Source of the DNA: CAYPOY01 sp964412395 | GTDB taxonomy: Bacteria; Chloroflexota; Anaerolineae; B4-G1 | Length of the DNA stretch: 16,157 bases | Assembly (NCBI GenBank): GCA_964412395.1 | Contig: CAYPOY010000098.1 | Location: 1 to 16,157 of the forward strand | Direction: 5' to 3' | Part shown: piece by piece, positions 5,920-13,500 of the stretch | Position numbering within the stretch: position 1 is the first letter of the stretch | Layout: each line of letters starts with the position of its first letter | Position numbers and translations under genes: made by a program | The notes under the pieces: model-generated | Seen by the model: the letters and a program-made list of their open reading frames with translations, nothing else | The model's database searches: none | What the model was told of the DNA's origin: nothing

Positions 5920-6057
5920 ATGAGGAGGTCAGCGCAAATCTTAGAGCACCCACCTGCCCTCCAAGCCACTGGCGACACCGGGAAGACGACCGAGGTGGTC
6001 AAAGGGCAATTGGTATGGGCGTCGGAAGTGTCGGGTTGGCACTCGTGTACTGTATAG
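5920..6057 (+). CDS. Possible 45-aa ORF on the divergent transcript
   Basis: The ATG at 5920 overlaps by 4 nt the stop of a 24-codon frame that begins inside the -10 at 5849. It encodes 45 residues (start MRRSAQILEHPPALQATGDT) and ends at TAG 6055-6057. A GDTGKTTEVV run superficially resembles a P-loop but lacks the GxxxxGK[ST] spacing. No homology is recognised and there is only a weak AGGA upstream. It could be a genuine small protein controlled by the strong promoter or simply open sequence in a GC-rich leader. Confidence 0.22.
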   Translation: MRRSAQILEHPPALQATGDTGKTTEVVKGQLVWASEVSGWHSCTV

Positions 6058-6114
6058 CACACTTGTTCTAATAACACAAGACGAGAAGCGTGGTTTGAAC
6101 ACGGGAGTGGTACG

Positions 6115-6456
6115 ATGGCGCAACGAGCGGCCCTGTTGGTAGACGGCACGCACGTCGGGATATCAGCCGGGCGGCAGGGAATGGAGCTCGACTACGGTCT
6201 CCTGCTCAAGTACGTGAAACAAGGGGGGCGGGGACGTGTGGACGGCGGCTTTGACCGGGACGTCGTCGTCGCACGGGTGTACGTGGGTCCGACGGCGAAC
6301 CCCACCCGAGGACGGCGAAGGTTCCTGGACTACCTGTCCAGGCTGGGGTACGAAGCACTTGCGGGGCCTGGGATTGATTTAGGAGACGGTTTGAGAGGTG
6401 ACCACACCTATCACATCACCACCTCTGGCAGCCTGATTAGCGCTACACTCAAGTAA
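6115..6456 (+). pseudogene. NYN-domain (LabA/DUF88-like) nuclease, C-terminally truncated
   Basis: The ATG at 6115 has GGGAG upstream. The 113-aa frame begins like NYN-domain PIN-like RNases: AALLVDGTHVG with the first catalytic Asp (D10), then MELDYGLLLKYV, VVVARVYVGPTANP and FLDYLSRLGYEAL. Complete family members continue with a K-x-VD segment and the SGDxDF motif that complete the acidic site. Here the sequence leaves the family pattern after about residue 85 and stops at 6454-6456, with no sign of the missing half in other frames. The product would lack its active site. The promoter at 5822-5850 could drive it through a 258-nt leader. NYN proteins are common in toxin-antitoxin and defence neighbourhoods. 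Confidence 0.62.
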
Positions 6457-6477
6457 CATCCGCGAGCCTGGTTCCCG

Positions 6478-6599
6478 CCAGCGCGGGGTCGGTCCTGCGT
6501 CGTTCGCTCTGTCCTGGGTGTAGGTCTCCAAGAGCCCCGCCGCGCTGGAGGAGACCGTCGCCGTCACCCCGAGCTGCTTGCCTCACTCGGTGGTCTCCT
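6478..6599 (+). ncRNA. Candidate structured RNA or DNA element with mutually exclusive stems
   Basis: CCAGCGCGG (6478-6486) pairs perfectly with CCGCGCTGG (6540-6548) across a 53-nt loop. Right after it, AGGAGACC (6549-6556) can pair either back with GGTCTCC (6523-6529, inside that loop) or forward with GGTCTCCT (6592-6599). The three related segments make exclusive folds, as in attenuators. No protein is coded here on either strand that I trust. It may instead be a degraded inverted-repeat element. No transcript is proven. Confidence 0.35.
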
Positions 6600-6653
6600 A
6601 TCTTCTGGTCCTGGTAGCCCTCCGGCGAAGCGCGATGTCTGCACAGGGTCTTA

Positions 6654-6692
6654 GTGCAAAGCTTGCACGAACTTCTGGTGCAACGTTTGCAC
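6654..6692. promoter_or_regulatory. Two tandem 15-bp palindromes GTGCAA-N3-TTGCAC
   Basis: GTGCAA-AGC-TTGCAC (6654-6668) and GTGCAA-CGT-TTGCAC (6678-6692) have identical arms and a centre-to-centre distance of 24 bp. They lie 63 bp upstream of the -35 at 6755-6760. The exact repetition of both arms with different centres is what two binding sites of one dimeric regulator look like. The regulator is not identifiable here. Confidence 0.62.
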
Positions 6693-6736
6693 TGAGATGA
6701 AGGCGAGCCTATCACGCTGGGGACAGGAAATAGGGC

Positions 6737-6757
6737 GAATGATTTGGGAATGATTTG
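6737..6757 (+). repeat. Direct repeat GAATGATTTG, two copies 11 bp apart, overlapping a -35
   Basis: GAATGATTTG occurs at 6737-6746 and 6748-6757, one helical turn apart. The second copy runs into the -35 hexamer. It could be an activator site in tandem. Confidence 0.4.
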
Positions 6758-6783
6758 CCTACCTTCCTGCATTGTGTTACAAT
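6755..6783 (+). promoter_or_regulatory. Promoter upstream of the radC fragment and helicase operon
   Basis: TTGCCT (6755-6760) and TACAAT (6778-6783) are 17 nt apart. Transcription from about 6790 would read through two hairpins into the radC fragment. It may be the main promoter of the downstream helicase/STAND genes. Confidence 0.6.
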
Positions 6784-6801
6784 CTTCTCAAAGCAAAAGA
6801 A

Positions 6802-6905
6802 GGCTGCCTGAGTCTATGCAGCCCAAGGCATATCCAGGGCGGGCAGACGCGCTGGCGCCCCCAATGCCTCCACAACGCCCGCCGGCGGTCAAATGTCGGC
6901 GGGCG
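6802..6905 (+). promoter_or_regulatory. Leader hairpins before the radC fragment
   Basis: GGCTGC (6802-6807) pairs with GCAGCC (6818-6823). CGCCCGCCG (6876-6884) pairs with CGGCGGGCG (6897-6905) around a 12-nt loop. The second is a very stable 9-bp GC stem, extendable by one A-T pair, in the 200-nt leader. No T-run follows, so it is not a textbook terminator. It could slow or regulate transcription into the operon. Confidence 0.4.
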
Positions 6906-6985
6906 TGTCGTTAATTGTTGGTCGCTCCGGGAGACCGGTTCTGTTTTGCTGGCATGGGCGAGTGAAGACGCTTGGAATAGCTGAT

Positions 6986-7474
6986 ATGCAAGAACAGCAC
7001 TACCACGGCCACCGAAAGCGCCTGCGCAAGCGCTTTCTCCAGCAAGGGCTAGAAGGATTTCAGGACTACGAGGCGCTGGAATTGCTCCTGCTGTTCGTAG
7101 CGCGTCAGCAAGACATGAAGCCCATTGCTAAGGCCCTCATCGAGCGTTTCGGTTCCTTCAAGAATGTGCTCGATGCCTCCTCCGAGAAGTTGCAGGCTGT
7201 TGAGGGTGTCGGCCCAGCAGCGGTCACGCTGATTCATTTCGTCAAGCAAGCGGCCGCTCGTTATCTACAGCAGACAAGCCAGGCTCGTTTCTCACCTGAC
7301 AGCCCTGAGGCTTTGATCGAGTATTGCATCGTCAGCATGGGTGCGGAGTCGAATGAGAAGTTCCGGGATGGTTCCCCGGTTCGTGATAGGAAGGTGAATT
7401 ATTCGTGGGTCGCAATGACAATAGCTTTGCTTTCCAGGTCAAATTTATCCCCCAGATATGCCGTTTTTGGCTGA
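6986..7474 (+). pseudogene. radC: RadC-family protein, N-terminal fragment; JAB domain missing
   Basis: From the ATG at 6986 the frame reads HYHGHRKRLRKRFLQQGLEG, YEALELLLLF and KALIERFGSF. It then has the helix-hairpin-helix VEGVGPAAVTLI and ends in SPEALIEYCIVSMG. This is the N-terminal half of RadC/UPF0758 proteins. The C-terminal JAB/MPN-like domain with its HNHPSG zinc motif is absent. Similarity ends at about 7364, exactly where a MITE-like element begins; the last ~36 codons to 7474 are element sequence. Rejoining the element's flanks gives ...NEKFRYEPHVTPCD and a stop at 7625-7627, so the gene was already short before the insertion. RadC-type genes are frequent in defence islands. The upstream in-frame extension to 6893 lacks family similarity. 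Confidence 0.75.
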
Positions 7475-7587
7475 AAAGACTGTCTTTCGCCCGTATATAG
7501 GGAGTGTCTTCGGGTGGATAATGGGCCAGATGAAGACTATAACCCCACGAATATCTCGTGCCATATCACAGCGTAGGGAACCATCCC
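7365..7587. mobile_element. 223-bp MITE-like non-autonomous transposable element
   Basis: Perfect 12-bp terminal inverted repeats, GGGATGGTTCCC (7365-7376) and GGGAACCATCCC (7576-7587), are bordered by a perfect 8-bp target-site duplication GAAGTTCC (7357-7364 and 7588-7595). The arms stay similar for about 45 bp: both have GTGATA at offset 19-24 and TATTCGTGGG near offset 35-45. No protein-coding gene lies inside. An 8-bp duplication occurs with several IS families (for example IS256, IS66, ISAs1, ISL3); the parent is not in this window. The insertion separates the RadC fragment from the helicase gene. Confidence 0.85.
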
Positions 7588-7598
7588 GAAGTTCCGCT

Positions 7599-10517
7599 AT
7601 GAGCCCCACGTTACACCCTGCGATTAAGGAACACTATCACTTCTTGAACAAGGCTCAGCGGGAGGCTGTGGCCCGAACCGATGGTCCGCTACTGATTATC
7701 GCTGGGCCGGGATCGGGCAAGACACTGGTGCTGGTGGTGCGCACTCTGAACATCCTGCTGCAGGGTAAGGCGGAACCTGAGGAGATTGTGCTCTGCACGT
7801 TCACCGAGAAGGCCGCCTTCGAGTTGCGGGACCGGGTCGCCCAGGCAGCCCGTACCCTCGGCTACACGGGCGACCTCTCGCGGCTCCAGGTCGGCACCAT
7901 CCACGGAATCTGCAACAATCACCTCACCCGCTTTCGTCACCACACCTGGCTGGGCGCTGGATACGAGGTGTTAGATGAACTGACACAGGCCCTTTTCCTT
8001 TTCGAGAATTTCGAGGAGATCGTCCCCCACCCCCCGTCCCCCTCTCCTGATTTCGGGAGAGGGGGTGCCGAAGGCGGGGGTGAGGGCAAATACCTGGGAA
8101 AGTGGTCCACCCGCTGGACAACTATCAGGGGATTGACGGAGTTCTTCAACAAGACAACCGAGGAGTTGGTGGACCCTGAGGCTCTAATAACCAGCAGTGA
8201 CGGGTTCCTACAGCAACTTGGCGCAGCCTATCAGCGCTACGAAGAAGCCCTGCGCGAGCGGGACCGAATGGACTTCGCCCACCAACAGAAGTTATTCTAC
8301 GATCTTCTGCACGATCCTGACATCGGCGAACAGGTACAGGCAGAGGTGCGCTACGTAATGGTGGACGAGTACCAGGACACGAACTACATCCAGGAGCAAC
8401 TATTGCTGAGACTGGCTCACCCGCAGGACAATCTCTGCGTAGTGGGCGACGACGACCAAAGCCTGTACCGCTTCCGGGGAGCGACGGTGCGCAATATTCT
8501 CGAGTTCAGCAACCACTTCAACTCCTGCCCCCAGGTTCGCCTGACTGTGAACTACCGCTCCCACGAGCGGATCATCGCGGGCTACAACCGTTTTATGGCC
8601 GGCTGCGACTGGTCAAATCCCAACTCACCCCTTGATTTCCGCTACGCCAAGACCATCGAACCTAACAAGAATGAGGAGGATGACGACCACCCTGACTACC
8701 CCGCCGTGTTCGCCATCTGGGGCGCGGATCGAACCGATGAGGCCAATCGGATGGCAGACCTGGTGAGATTCCTCAAAGAGAGCGCAGTCATCAAGGACTA
8801 CAATCAGGTGGCCATGTTGCTGCACAGCGTGCGCAGCCAGCACTCCGACCCGTTTGTCCAGGCGTTAGAACGTCACGGCATCCCGGCCTTTGCACCACGC
8901 GCCCGGACATACTTCGATAATGACGAAGTACACCTGGTGGTGGGCTGCTTCGCCGTGCTGCTGGGTTGGTATGGGAACAACCGGGGCAACCTGAGCGGTT
9001 ACGCCTTGCAGGACCTGGCCGGCTACGTGGATGGTTGTCTGACCGGGCTGGCCCGTGCCGGCGTGGTGGCTGGTCATCCCCTGGCCCGGACACTGCAGCG
9101 GCGTGTTGCCGAGATCGAGGGGTTGCGGGAGGGCGAAACCCTCAATCGCCACCTGGCCGATTACCTCTACGAGTTCATCGCCCACGAGCCGTATGCAAGT
9201 ATGATGGGCAACGAGAATCGTGCTCGTAATCTTGCCATCTTCAGCCAACTGCTGGCGATCTTCCAGCACTATTACCACTACACCGTGATCACCTACGCCA
9301 ACCGAGGCTTTATCCGCCTGCACTTCTTCAACAGTTTCCTGCGCTTCCTGTACATGGGCGGCATCAACGAGTACGAGGACCCCGACCGCCCCTTCCCCTC
9401 CGGGCACGTCCAGGTGATGACCATCCACCAGAGCAAGGGGTTGGAGTTTCCGGTGGTGATTGTGGGCTCCCTGGCGGCTAAGATAAGTTCGTCGAAGCAG
9501 GTGGACCGGCTGCTGGGGCCGTTTTACCACCGCGAACCTTTTGAGCCGGAGAAGCGCATCACTGAATTCGACCGCATGCGGTTACACTACGTGGCCTTTT
9601 CCCGGGCTGAGAAAGCGCTGGTGCTGACGACCACCGACACGCCCAAGCCACACTTCAACCCTATCTGGCAGGGTCTGCCCCAGTGGCCTTACGTCCAGCA
9701 AGACTTGCTCGCCGCGCAGCACTTTGAACTCGAGGAACAAGTACCTCTAAAGAAGACGTTCTCCTTCACCAACCATCTCAAGGTCTACGAGACCTGTCCG
9801 CGCCAGTACCAGTTCTTCCGCGAGTACGAGTTTGCCCCCTCGCGCTCGGCAGAGATCTTCTTCGGGTCTTTGGTCCACCAGACTATAGAAGACATCCATC
9901 GCTGGGTGCTGGAGGGCCAGTCGCTGCGCCTGATCGAAAAGGCAATCCCAGGCATGTTCGATGCCAACTTTCGCAGCCTGGTCAATGCTGGCTACCGGCC
10001 CATCAGCGATGCCCAACGGCAGGTGGCCCTTGAGCAGGTGCAGAACTACTTTGAGCAGAACCAGGATCGGATGGGACAGGTGATCGAGACCGAAGTGGAC
10101 GTCTCCCTGGAAAAAGAGCACTACATTCTAACTGGCTGCGTGGATCTGTTGCTGGGCGAGGATGACAAATTGGAGTTATTGGACTTCAAGTCCCAGCCCC
10201 GGCCCCAGGGTGACGACCGGCGGCTGTCGCACTACTATCAGCAGTTGCTCATCTACGCTCACATCCTGGAGCAGCGCTACGGGAAGCGCCCAGAGCGGCT
10301 GGCTTTGTACTGGACCGGCGAAGCCCGGCGCGAGGACGCGCTGATGTTCTTCCCCTACGAGCCGGAGAAAGTAGCCGAGGCCGGGGCCTACTTCGATAGC
10401 GTAGTGGCCCGGATTCTGGCCCGCGACTTTGCTGTGAAGCAGCCGCCGGAACGCAAGGTCTGCTCCGAATGTGACTTTCGGACTTATTGTCAGGGGCAGG
10501 GGACGATTGAGGGGTAG
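7599..10517 (+). CDS. UvrD/PcrA-type superfamily 1 helicase fused to a Cas4/AddB-like Fe-S PD-(D/E)XK nuclease
   Basis: The 972-aa protein contains the SF1 helicase motifs in order. They are the Q-motif NKAQREAV (17-24), Walker A GPGSGKT (36-42), VDEYQD (255-260), GDDDQSLYRFRGA, TVNYRSH, TIHQSKGLEF (608-617) and YVAFSRA (664-670). A C-terminal RecB-family nuclease follows with GSLVH (H760), GCVDLL (D849), LDFKSQ (D862, K864) and YYQQLLIYA (about 879-887). Cys733 (CPRQY) plus Cys955, 958 and 964 (CSECDFRTYC) form the four-cysteine Fe-S clamp of Cas4/AddB nucleases. All catalytic residues are present, so ATP-driven unwinding coupled to DNA cutting is expected. The start is taken at ATG 7599; the longer open frame to 7458 reads into the MITE. 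A palindromic repeat is inserted in frame near residue 142. The STAND gene starts 6 nt after the stop. Gabija GajB and AddA are relatives, but neither has this exact architecture. Confidence 0.88.
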   Translation: MSPTLHPAIKEHYHFLNKAQREAVARTDGPLLIIAGPGSGKTLVLVVRTLNILLQGKAEPEEIVLCTFTEKAAFELRDRVAQAARTLGYTGDLSRLQVGTIHGICNNHLTRFRHHTWLGAGYEVLDELTQALFLFENFEEIVPHPPSPSPDFGRGGAEGGGEGKYLGKWSTRWTTIRGLTEFFNKTTEELVDPEALITSSDGFLQQLGAAYQRYEEALRERDRMDFAHQQKLFYDLLHDPDIGEQVQAEVRYVMVDEYQDTNYIQEQLLLRLAHPQDNLCVVGDDDQSLYRFRGATVRNILEFSNHFNSCPQVRLTVNYRSHERIIAGYNRFMAGCDWSNPNSPLDFRYAKTIEPNKNEEDDDHPDYPAVFAIWGADRTDEANRMADLVRFLKESAVIKDYNQVAMLLHSVRSQHSDPFVQALERHGIPAFAPRARTYFDNDEVHLVVGCFAVLLGWYGNNRGNLSGYALQDLAGYVDGCLTGLARAGVVAGHPLARTLQRRVAEIEGLREGETLNRHLADYLYEFIAHEPYASMMGNENRARNLAIFSQLLAIFQHYYHYTVITYANRGFIRLHFFNSFLRFLYMGGINEYEDPDRPFPSGHVQVMTIHQSKGLEFPVVIVGSLAAKISSSKQVDRLLGPFYHREPFEPEKRITEFDRMRLHYVAFSRAEKALVLTTTDTPKPHFNPIWQGLPQWPYVQQDLLAAQHFELEEQVPLKKTFSFTNHLKVYETCPRQYQFFREYEFAPSRSAEIFFGSLVHQTIEDIHRWVLEGQSLRLIEKAIPGMFDANFRSLVNAGYRPISDAQRQVALEQVQNYFEQNQDRMGQVIETEVDVSLEKEHYILTGCVDLLLGEDDKLELLDFKSQPRPQGDDRRLSHYYQQLLIYAHILEQRYGKRPERLALYWTGEARREDALMFFPYEPEKVAEAGAYFDSVVARILARDFAVKQPPERKVCSECDFRTYCQGQGTIEG
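8024..8086 (+). repeat. Palindromic repeat inserted in frame in the helicase gene
   Basis: CCCCCTCTCC (8038-8047) and GGAGAGGGGG (8056-8065) form a perfect 10-bp stem. Outer C-rich and G-rich arms (about 8024-8034 and 8075-8085) pair with one mismatch. It encodes a low-complexity run (PHPPSPSPDFGRGGAEGGGE) between helicase motifs. It resembles the interspersed palindromes with CCCTCTCC/GGAGAGGG stems seen in many cyanobacterial and Chloroflexota genomes. The reading frame is kept, so the protein gained about 21 residues, probably as a surface loop. Confidence 0.75.
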
Positions 10518-10523
10518 ATTGAT

Positions 10524-13500
10524 ATGCCAACGATTGCGACAAGTGAGCTTCCACCGCCCAAGTCATGGGATGAGTTTGAAGACATCGTCTGGAATGTTTA
10601 TACGCGTGAGTGGCATGACCATCATGCAGAACGCTACGGACGGTCAGGGCAGGCGCAACAAGGGGTTGACATCTTTGGGCAGCCGTACTGGCTCAAAGGA
10701 GGATACGCGGGCATTCAGTGCAAGCGATACGCCAAGGGCACTCTGAAGATCAACCACGTACAGAAAGAGATTGCCGAGGCTGAGGAATTCAGACCGCCGT
10801 TACGGGAGTATACAATTGCTACAACCGACCGACGTGATGCAAGACTACAGAAGGCTATACGCTTGCTCAACGAGCAACGACGGGCAGCAGGCAAGTTCAG
10901 CATATATGTAGCCTTTTGGGAAGACATTTCTGACCATTTGCTGACATCGGCTAACCGCGATTTGCTCCGTAAGCATTATCAAGAGCACTATGCCGGTCTC
11001 GTCAGCCCGCCTACTCAAGAGGAATTGGTGAAGGCTTGTCAGGCAACTACGCCACGGCTAGCGGACGAGCTCAGGCGCTCGCAGACCCTGATTCTGCGAG
11101 ATGTAGAAGCGGAGTTAGAAGCCTTCTACCAATCTGGTACTCGTCTCTGTGTACTGCTTGGCCCTTCTGGCGTGGGAAAGTCTATGATCATGGCGCACCA
11201 GGCACAGTACTTGCTTCAGAACGGCTGGGCTGCACTGTTGATGCGAGGGAAGACATTCTCACTGGACTATATGTCAGAAGTTGTGACTCAGGGTGGCCTT
11301 GATTGGCCCACAGCTTTGGAGTGGCGGCATGTGTTGGTCACTCCCTGGGGAGCAGAGCTTCAAAATAATCAGCGCGGATTTATCCTGCTATTGGATGGCG
11401 TAGATAAGGCTGACTTCGAGCACATCTCGGGTGAGTTGACCAAGCTGTCTGACGCCATCCGAGATATTCCCGGTGATCGTTTGAAGATTATCGTGTCGTG
11501 CCGTGATCTGTTCTGGGAGAGGTTTGTTGTTCATCTGCCGATTGGGTCGAACATCACGTTCACCAGAGAGCACCAGCCTTCGTACATCCCGATCCAGGTC
11601 ATAGGGTTCAGCGACGAGGAGCTAGATCGTGCCCTGAAAGCTATCAGTGCTGATGAGTTGCTCGTCTCAGGCCGTGCAGGAGAATGGGCCGATCCCCACA
11701 TCGAATCGGTACGCGACATTCTCAAACACCCATCTGCCTTTGGCATCTACGCCAGCCTGCGCGTTGCTGGCTATGTCCCGTCTGTCCAGAATCTCACCTG
11801 GAGCAGTTTGGCAGAGCAATATCTGGAAAAAGCTTTGGAGCAATCTGCCCTTGAATGTGATATGCGTCGGGAATCTCTACGCTCGTGGCTGGTTTCCTTG
11901 GCCTGTCTGGCCAGAGTGGAGAGGCAACGGGATTTCTGCCTGCCTGATAAATTGGTGCGCAGGGAACTGCCAGAGCTAAGAATTGATGAGATTGACCCGC
12001 GACAATCACCTCATGCGGCACTTTTGGGCAACAATATTCTGGTGGAATCGTCAGGGCCTGGCCAGGCACGCATGATTGGCCTGAGCTTTGCCGATCTGGG
12101 TAGCTATCTCCTATCTCTCGATTTAGAGCGAGCATGGCAAGATTCAGCAGCGCATAAGGTACAAACTGATGATTGGATCGAAGTGTGGCTACGAGAAGCA
12201 TACGAGTTCACGCCGTTGCTCAACGCGATTCTGGCCTGGATAGACCGCCTTGCTGATAACTCTGGCGATCCAACGCTTTATTCTTTTTTGCGTGCATTGG
12301 CTGAGAACAGATGGTTTCGTGCCGAAGTCGTTTTCCGCCTTATGCGGCCCACTGTCCTGATTACTTTGTTTCGCTTGATTAAAGAAGCAGAGCTTCATCA
12401 CTTTTATGCCTATCGCGAGGCCGCAAGAGTCATACGGCCTGCGGCTAATACTCTGAAAGAAGTGCGCAAACGTCTACACGATCATGATTCCAGGGCGCGC
12501 CGCTTGGCTGCTGAACTGGTAGGTATTTACGGTGATACCGAATCTATTGAGAGTCTAGCTGCGCTACTTGAATATGAAGAGGAAGAGGAGGTTCGGGAGG
12601 CTACATACACGGCCTTAGGCCGTCTTGGCGAGGCGGCCGTCCCTTATTTGGTGATGGTGATCGGCGACCCGTCACAGCCTGCGCAGCGGCGACGCTACTA
12701 CCTTGGTGCCCTGCGTGCAGCCGGTTTGAGGAGCGAGCAGGTATCTACAGCTTTGGGATGCTGCTTGCGTGATGCACAAACCGCCAACGACGATGAGCTA
12801 CTACGTAGCGGCTTGCTGGCTGCAGCTCATCTGCGTGACGCGGCACAATTACCGTTTGCCATCACTGCTTTGTCAGGTTCGGACTGGCAAGTCGTACATG
12901 CAGGCGCAAAGATGCTCGTTGAAATACCTGATGAAAGCTCACTGCTGGCGTTAAAAGATGCACTGGCAACCTGGGTATCACGAGAGGGATATTGGAATCA
13001 CACCTGGGTTGTCCGCCAATTGTTGGCTGCCCTGGTAAAGACCGGTTTGCCGGATGCACTGAGACTCACCTTGGATACGTTGCGCCAATCGCTGCAAGGT
13101 GCCACGGCGCTGGCGCCAGTGGAAGCGGTGCGGGCCTGCGATGAATTGAATTTGCCCGAAGCACGGGAACTACTTCTGGTTGACCTGGTCCGTTGGCTTA
13201 GCAAGTCACCACCGACGGGGATAGCATGGCACGGTGTTCGACGGCTGGGAGCCACCTGGCAGCCGCAACCTCTCGACGTACTGGCATCGGCAGCACACCG
13301 ACTGCAAGAAGAGGGCATTGATCTGGGCCAGTGTCTGATCGACACCATGATCCAGGCAATTCAGGAAACGGACGATCACCCTTTACGGGACCATCACGCT
13401 CAGGTATCGGCCCTGCGTGTGTTGGCCAAGAGCAACCTGCCAGGCTTTGCCGCTGAGGCAAGTCGTCTCTTGGCGTATGCCTCATGGTCGCTTGATTTGG

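Noticed and set aside
5849..5923. 24-codon frame starting inside the -10 of the consensus promoter
   Set aside because: Its ATG lies upstream of the expected transcription start at about 5857, so this promoter could not make it.
6449..6772. 107-codon minus-strand frame with a Cys-rich stretch (possible zinc protein)
   Set aside because: The Cys pattern is produced by the tandem GTGCAA/TTGCAC palindromes. There is no ribosome site and no family resemblance.
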